From JALZOC01 sp038320555 (lineage in GTDB: Bacteria > Acidobacteriota > Vicinamibacteria > Vicinamibacterales > 2-12-FULL-66-21), in the NCBI GenBank assembly GCA_038320555.1, contig JBBQEJ010000192.1, positions 1-9,535 of the forward strand: 9,535 nt of DNA, read 5' to 3'. Within the stretch, counting starts at the first letter, position 1, and each line of letters starts with the position of its first letter. Both the position numbers and the translations under genes were made by a program. Below the pieces are notes generated by a model that ran no database searches, was not told where the DNA came from, and saw only the letters and a program-made list of their open reading frames with translations. Below, piece after piece: positions 6,542 through 9,535 of this stretch.

Positions 6542-6609
6542 CCGCCTGCGCGCGTAGCGCTACGGCGAGACCTCGACGAAGCTCAAAGAGCGAAGTCGGG
6601 CTCAGGCGG
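6542..6609. repeat. Inverted-repeat element between convergent genes
   Basis: CCGCCTG (6542-6548) and CAGGCGG (6603-6609) are exact outer arms. Inside are a perfect 12-bp palindrome CGTAGCGCTACG (6553-6564) and an imperfect hairpin (6567-6602) whose tip is GCTC-AAA-GAGC (6581-6591). The element fills the gap between the convergent NlpC/P60 and zincin-like genes; its right arm runs into the last codons of the latter. It may act as a bidirectional transcription end or be a small dispersed palindromic element. There is no T-tract. Confidence 0.55.
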
Positions 6610-7417
6610 CGCGGTGCTGTCCCTTCCGCGAAAGACGCCGCGCGCCACCCTGGGTGAACTGGCGCATGTGCAGATCGTCTTCGGTGTAAAGGAGCGGCTG
6701 GGTCAGCCGCTTGAGGCGTTCCACCTTCACGAGCGGATCAGCCGACGGGATGTCGACCGCTTCCATGTACCGCTGCGGGAATGACGGGAAATTCCTGAAC
6801 GTGGTGGCCACGACGCCGCCGTGGCGCGCGGTGAGCGACGCGAAGTCGTCCTCGAGAAACTCGTAGAGCGCCGGATCGGCGCCCGACTCGAGGTAGCCCG
6901 ACACCATCTCCGCAACGTCCTCATAGAACAGCGGCCCGTGCGAGCGAGGCGAATCCGATCCGTCGGACCGCGAGACGCGGCGGATCCCCGATTCATCGGG
7001 ATCGATGTGATAGAGCTCGTGCACGATCGTGTCGAGCTTGGCGAGCCATCCTGGCGTGTCGGCCGGATATAGATCGGCCTTGCGCGAGCGCTCGAGAGAC
7101 TGATCGCAGAAGCGCGGCAGTACGAAAGAGATCAGGTACTTGACGCGTGTGCCGGCGATGCGGACTTCAGGAGACTTCGTGACGAACCATTCCGAGCGGC
7201 GTGTCAATTCCCCTGTCGTGCGATCGCGCCAGAAGTAATAGCCCGGCTCGCTTTCCGGCAGCGTCAGGCAGTGGCAGGTGGCGAATGCGCCGTCCGCATC
7301 CGATCGCCCGGACCGCCCGAAGAGGACCACTTCCCTGAGATTGATGAACGAGAGGCGGGGCGTGCGCACGACGAGATCGTGCATCAGCAGCGCGATACGT
7401 TCGGTGTAGTTAATCAT
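6602..7417 (-). CDS. Zincin-like metallopeptidase-fold protein, function unknown
   Basis: The protein is 271 residues from ATG 7415-7417, or 273 from a GTG two codons upstream. It contains HELYHIDPD (zincin HExxH; H135, E136, H139 in the longer numbering), and H162 with E168/D169 (SHGPLFYEDVAEM) downstream could supply a third zinc ligand. The N-terminal half has LSFINLREVVLFGRSGRSDADGAF-type beta strands and two paired cysteines (C50, C52). There is no signal peptide or membrane helix, so it is cytoplasmic. The arrangement recalls putative phage-type metallopeptidases and related stand-alone HExxH proteins, but I cannot assign a substrate. The C-terminal ~50 residues are rich in Arg/Lys. It has its own promoter (7502-7531), a leader of about 75 nt and an inverted repeat at promoter and start. 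The converging NlpC/P60 gene ends 61 bases away. Confidence 0.82.
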   Translation of the reverse strand: MINYTERIALLMHDLVVRTPRLSFINLREVVLFGRSGRSDADGAFATCHCLTLPESEPGYYFWRDRTTGELTRRSEWFVTKSPEVRIAGTRVKYLISFVLPRFCDQSLERSRKADLYPADTPGWLAKLDTIVHELYHIDPDESGIRRVSRSDGSDSPRSHGPLFYEDVAEMVSGYLESGADPALYEFLEDDFASLTARHGGVVATTFRNFPSFPQRYMEAVDIPSADPLVKVERLKRLTQPLLYTEDDLHMRQFTQGGARRLSRKGQHRAA

Positions 7418-7502
7418 CGACACACGTCCGCCGGAGACACAGGAATCCCGGCGACGCCTTCGCCGCTTCAGGGGGAGCTAGTAATGCTGAAACGTGTGTC
7501 GA
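7417..7502. promoter_or_regulatory. 11-bp inverted repeat joining promoter and start codon
   Basis: TCGACACACGT (7417-7427) and ACGTGTGTCGA (7492-7502) are exact reverse complements with 64 bases between. One arm touches the last base of the -10 box and the predicted transcription start; the other covers the GTG/ATG start region of the zincin-like gene. With transcription from about 7495, most of the upstream arm is not transcribed, so a two-site DNA operator fits better than an RNA hairpin. Confidence 0.45.
7449..7465 (-). other. Hairpin in leader of the zincin-like gene
   Basis: CGGCGA and TCGCCG form a 6-bp stem with a 5-nt loop, within the ~75-nt predicted leader and about 32 nt before the ATG. 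It could affect translation or message life; no known riboswitch is recognisable. Confidence 0.35.
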
Positions 7503-7531
7503 CTATACGGACTTAAGTGCCATCTTGTCAA
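7502..7531 (-). promoter_or_regulatory. Near-consensus sigma-70 promoter of zincin-like gene
   Basis: On the minus strand a perfect TTGACA (7531-7526), an 18-bp spacer and TATAGT (7507-7502, 5 of 6) make the strongest promoter seen in the window. The start would be near 7495. It lies in the 160-base gap after the glycosyltransferase gene and points only at the zincin-like gene. Confidence 0.75.
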
Positions 7532-7577
7532 GGTGAGCAGGAGCCTTTAATGGCAGAGTTACAGGGGCTTACGCGAT

Positions 7578-8450
7578 TTACTGGCCTCCTGGCGGTTTTC
7601 CGCCGGGACCCTTCGGCGGGGCGACCGGCTGCCCCGGAAGCGTGTCGGGGGGACCGACGACTTCGGGGATCTCGGGAATCGGCTCGAGCTCCGAGGGCCC
7701 CTGGGGCGCCGGAATGACGGGACCTGCCACGACCGGGGGCGGCGTCACCGCTCCCATGCGGCGCATCACCATGTCCTGCCGGCGGCGCAGCCGGGCCGTG
7801 GGGTGTCCGGGGTTCATGACGCGCGGGCTGGTGATGGCCGCCGCGAGCAGCGCCGATTCCGGCGGCGAGAGGTCCGCCGCCGACTTGTGAAAATACGTGC
7901 GCGCCGCCGCCTCGGCCCCGTAGATCCCGTCTCCCCATTCGATGACGTTCAGATACAGCTCGAGGATGCGCTGCTTGGAGAGCTCCGCTTCGAGCCGCCG
8001 GGCGATTAGCAGCTCGCGCAGTTTCCGGACGGGGTTCTTCGAGGGCGAGAGGTAGAGGTTCTTCGCGAGCTGCTGCGTGATGGTGCTGCCGCCGCGCGCG
8101 AATTCCATCCGCTCGATGTTCACTTCCATCGACTCCTTCAATTCGTCGAAGTCGATGCCTTCGTGCGTCCAGAAACGGCTGTCCTCGGTGACGAGCACCG
8201 CACGCTTGAGATTCGGCGAGACGCGCGCGTACGGCACCCACCGCTGGATGCGCCGCGGCGTCTGCCCGCGCGCGCGGGCTTCGCGCGCGCGCAGATCGAT
8301 GAACGCCGTGCTCTCGGGGTTGGCGGAGCGGAGCGCCCGCACGTCAGGAAGCGTGAGATAGATGAATGCGGCACAGCCGAAGCCGACGGCGAAGAGCGCG
8401 AGGATCGCGCGGCCAATTTTTCGTGCGCTCCAGCGTGGTCGCTTCATCAT
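7578..8450 (-). CDS. mtgA: Monofunctional peptidoglycan glycosyltransferase with Pro-rich tail
   Basis: This 290-residue enzyme polymerises lipid II into glycan strands at the periplasmic face of the inner membrane. A single N-terminal anchor (~13-33) precedes a GT51 domain (~75-235). All GT51 motifs are visible: TEDSRFWTHEGID with catalytic E89, ARGGSTITQQLAKNLYLSP (118-136), RKLRELLIARRLE (142-154), KQRILELYLNVIEWGDGIYG with the second glutamate E171, and AAARTYFHKSAADL. No transpeptidase domain follows, so it is monofunctional. The final ~55 residues are Pro/Gly-rich and low in complexity (for example TPPPVVAGPVIPAP), giving a tail that typical MtgA proteins of about 230-240 residues lack. 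Two adjacent ATG codons (8450, 8447) are possible starts; AGGA lies directly before the second. The acetyltransferase upstream is separated by a terminator, so this gene is transcribed alone. I saw no clear promoter. Confidence 0.93.
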   Translation of the reverse strand: MMKRPRWSARKIGRAILALFAVGFGCAAFIYLTLPDVRALRSANPESTAFIDLRAREARARGQTPRRIQRWVPYARVSPNLKRAVLVTEDSRFWTHEGIDFDELKESMEVNIERMEFARGGSTITQQLAKNLYLSPSKNPVRKLRELLIARRLEAELSKQRILELYLNVIEWGDGIYGAEAAARTYFHKSAADLSPPESALLAAAITSPRVMNPGHPTARLRRRQDMVMRRMGAVTPPPVVAGPVIPAPQGPSELEPIPEIPEVVGPPDTLPGQPVAPPKGPGGKPPGGQ

Positions 8451-8499
8451 CCTGGGTCGTCACACGGCCGCAACAACGCGTTCAGGGAGAGCAGAATAT

Positions 8500-8512
8500 T
8501 CGACATCGTCGA
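8500..8512. other. Short dyad upstream of mtgA
   Basis: TCGAC-ATC-GTCGA is a 5-bp inverted repeat with a 3-nt centre, overlapping the palindrome GAATATTC (8494-8501), about 50 bases before the mtgA start. It may be an operator or lie in the mtgA promoter, but no convincing -35/-10 pair accompanies it. Confidence 0.25.
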
Positions 8513-8529
8513 TCCGGAAGGTACCACAG

Positions 8530-8566
8530 AAAAAATGGCCGGAAGCAGACTCGCCTGCTCCCGGCC
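8530..8566 (-). terminator. Intrinsic terminator after the GNAT gene
   Basis: On the minus strand GGCCGG (8566-8561) and CAGCAG-side bases fold with 8537-8548 into a stem of 11 pairs with one mismatch and a 6-nt loop (8549-8554), followed by A and six T (plus-strand A at 8530-8535). It lies 38 bases after the acetyltransferase stop and closes the NIVWGT-repeat/acetyltransferase unit. On the plus strand the stem is followed only by TTT, so termination is mainly one-way. Confidence 0.85.
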
Positions 8567-8567
8567 T

Positions 8568-8602
8568 TTCGTGATTCGCGGTTCGCGGTTCGCGATTAGT
8601 GA
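8568..8602. repeat. Second, short heptamer array
   Basis: Five 7-bp units in phase: TTCGTGA, TTCGCGG, TTCGCGG, TTCGCGA, TTAGTGA. A sixth partial unit (TTCAATG) contains the acetyltransferase stop codon (8604-8606). The consensus and orientation equal the left part of the 3965-4039 array, 4.5 kb away. The array fills the space between the stop codon and the terminator. Confidence 0.75.
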
Positions 8603-8603
8603 T

Positions 8604-9278
8604 TCAATGAACGCGAGGTCCCCACACCGACTTCGATCGACGCCAGTCCTCGTCCAGAATCGTCCACAGTGTCTGGTCGAGATATTCACCGTTGCGAAGG
8701 AATGACTTGCGCAAAATTCCCTCCTGCATGGCTCCCACCTTGCGAAGCGCGCCGTTGCCGCGACCATTCGCGACCGCGGCCCGCGCCTCGAGGCGGTGCG
8801 TTTCCACGACGTCGAACGCGAAGTCGATCATCATCTTCGCGGCGTCCATGAACGCGCCCGTTCCCCAGAACGCCGATCCCATCGCGAAGCCCCATTCGGC
8901 GGTCCCGAACCCCGGCTCGAGCTGCCGGATCTGGAAGATGCCGATGGCGGTGTCCATCCCGTGCGGCACCACGCCGAAGCAGACATAGTTGCCTGCCGCG
9001 CGCTCGCGGTTCGTCCACGCGATGAAGCGTTCGAACCCGTCGACGGTCGTCGGCGGCGGCGAAATGAACCGCGCGACTTCCTCCGACCCCAGCATCGTCA
9101 GCAGCGAGGCCGCATCCGAGAGCCGCAGCTCCCGAAGCGTCACCATCGAACCCGCCAGGACCGGCAGCGCCTGCTGCCAGTCGGTTGACGTGGCCGTGGT
9201 GGTAGCCCGCGCCGATTCGATCACTGCGGTGACGTCCATGACACTCTCAACAGCGTCTCTGAATGGCATCTTTTCCAT
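8604..9278 (-). CDS. GNAT N-acetyltransferase, RimJ/RimL-like
   Basis: This 224-residue protein carries a GNAT domain from ~46 to 213: VTLRELRLSDAASLLTML (46-63), SEEVARFISPPPTT (65-78), the central strand TAEWGFAMGSAFWGTGAFMD (126-145) and EARAAVANGRGNGALRKVGA (164-183), ending in the usual RNGEYLDQTLWTILDEDW. The acetyl-CoA loop is WGTGAF instead of the classical Q/R-x-x-G-x-G/A, as often seen in the Acetyltransf_3 branch. Family members acetylate N-termini of ribosomal proteins or other amines; the acceptor here is unknown. The first ~45 residues are an extra, Thr/Ala-rich N-terminal extension. The start at 9276-9278 overlaps the stop of the upstream gene by one base (TAATG), with GGGGGTG upstream as ribosome binding site, so translation is probably coupled. 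ATG at 9269 is an alternative. Confidence 0.9.
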   Translation of the reverse strand: MEKMPFRDAVESVMDVTAVIESARATTTATSTDWQQALPVLAGSMVTLRELRLSDAASLLTMLGSEEVARFISPPPTTVDGFERFIAWTNRERAAGNYVCFGVVPHGMDTAIGIFQIRQLEPGFGTAEWGFAMGSAFWGTGAFMDAAKMMIDFAFDVVETHRLEARAAVANGRGNGALRKVGAMQEGILRKSFLRNGEYLDQTLWTILDEDWRRSKSVWGPRVH

Positions 9279-9535
9279 TACCGCACCCCCAAAAGGCCGC
9301 TGAGAAGAGTTGTCGTAGTCGTCACGATCTGCACGACCGGGTTGACGGTCCCGAACATATCGTCACTGACCGAAGACTCGTAGTTGACCGGCGCCGCATT
9401 GGGAGCGTCGAAAACACGGGTGTCTTCGCCTGACGTTCCCCACACGATGTTGTCCTCGCCGGCGCTCGCCGTGCCCCACACGATGTTGGTGCCCCACACG
9501 ATGTTGGTGCCCCACACGATGTTGGTGCCCCACAC
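9278..9535 (-). CDS. C-terminal end of NIVWGT-repeat protein, probably S8 peptidase; 5' end outside window
   Basis: Only the last 85 residues are present. They begin within tandem NIVWGT hexapeptides (perfect through residue 22, one more at 29-34 after an ASAGED insert), continue with a Ser/Asp-rich linker (~35-59), and end in FGTVNPVVQIV, a run of five Thr and LLSGLLGVR, a mildly hydrophobic tail. From memory, acidobacterial S8 (subtilisin-like) secreted proteases often end in such Asn-Ile-Val-Trp-Gly-Thr repeats, so this is probably that family. The catalytic domain is not in the window, so this is an inference. The apparent GTG start at 9535 is only a valine codon of the repeat. The stop (9278-9280) overlaps the acetyltransferase ATG. 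Confidence 0.75.
   Translation of the reverse strand: MWGTNIVWGTNIVWGTNIVWGTASAGEDNIVWGTSGEDTRVFDAPNAAPVNYESSVSDDMFGTVNPVVQIVTTTTTLLSGLLGVR
9435..9535 (-). repeat. 18-bp coding tandem repeat (NIVWGT units), continues past window
   Basis: From 9471 to the edge, 3.6 copies of GTGCCCCACACGATGTTG (plus strand) are identical in DNA, not just in protein. A degenerate copy (CCCCACACGATGTTG) lies at 9438-9452. The unit is six codons, so copy number can change without frameshift. Confidence 0.9.

Noticed and set aside
8163..8705. 180-codon plus-strand frame across mtgA start and the terminator
   Set aside because: It is antisense to mtgA, runs through a terminator and a heptamer array, and has no recognisable domain.

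Overview
The window is GC-rich bacterial DNA that fits the Acidobacteriota, probably the Vicinamibacteria side of the phylum. Three things point there: a PadR-type regulator followed by an ADOP-type permease (acidobacterial duplicated orphan permease); the tail of a protein with repeated Asn-Ile-Val-Trp-Gly-Thr units, a feature I associate with acidobacterial S8 peptidases; and intergenic heptanucleotide arrays. The taxonomic call is an inference from these features. Nine genes are supported. Eight lie on the minus strand and one, a lipoprotein, on the plus strand. Two genes run off the window: the ADOP permease at the left edge and the repeat-tailed protein at the right edge.

Layout, left to right. 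(1) 1-2372: PadR regulator, then the ADOP permease, both on the minus strand, with a good promoter and an inverted repeat in front of padR. (2) 2467-3954: a 12-TM APC-family amino acid permease. Its upstream side (3965-4123) is a 7-bp tandem array, followed by a 63-bp imperfect hairpin element (4157-4219). (3) 4221-5855: an HNH endonuclease gene followed by a TIG plus six-bladed propeller protein, apparently one transcription unit with a very short leader. (4) 5992-6540, plus strand: NlpC/P60 lipoprotein. (5) 6602-7417: a stand-alone zincin-like protein (HELYH) with a near-consensus promoter and an 11-bp inverted repeat spanning promoter to start codon. (6) 7578-8450: monofunctional peptidoglycan glycosyltransferase with a Pro/Gly-rich tail. 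(7) 8530-9535: intrinsic terminator, a small second heptamer array, a GNAT acetyltransferase, and the C-terminal end of the NIVWGT-repeat protein, which overlaps the acetyltransferase by 1 nt.

Functionally this looks like ordinary chromosomal housekeeping and accessory content: cell-wall enzymes (glycosyltransferase and NlpC/P60 hydrolase), transport, a PadR-controlled transporter-like permease, and a secreted-protease-like gene coupled to an acetyltransferase. I see no phage, transposase, CRISPR array, tRNA or rRNA. I do not see a clearly new defence or biosynthetic system. The most distinctive signals are the two related heptamer arrays placed exactly at gene borders, the identical 18-bp coding repeats of the NIVWGT protein with its coupled acetyltransferase, and several inverted repeats at promoters. 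No gap between genes exceeds 300 bases.
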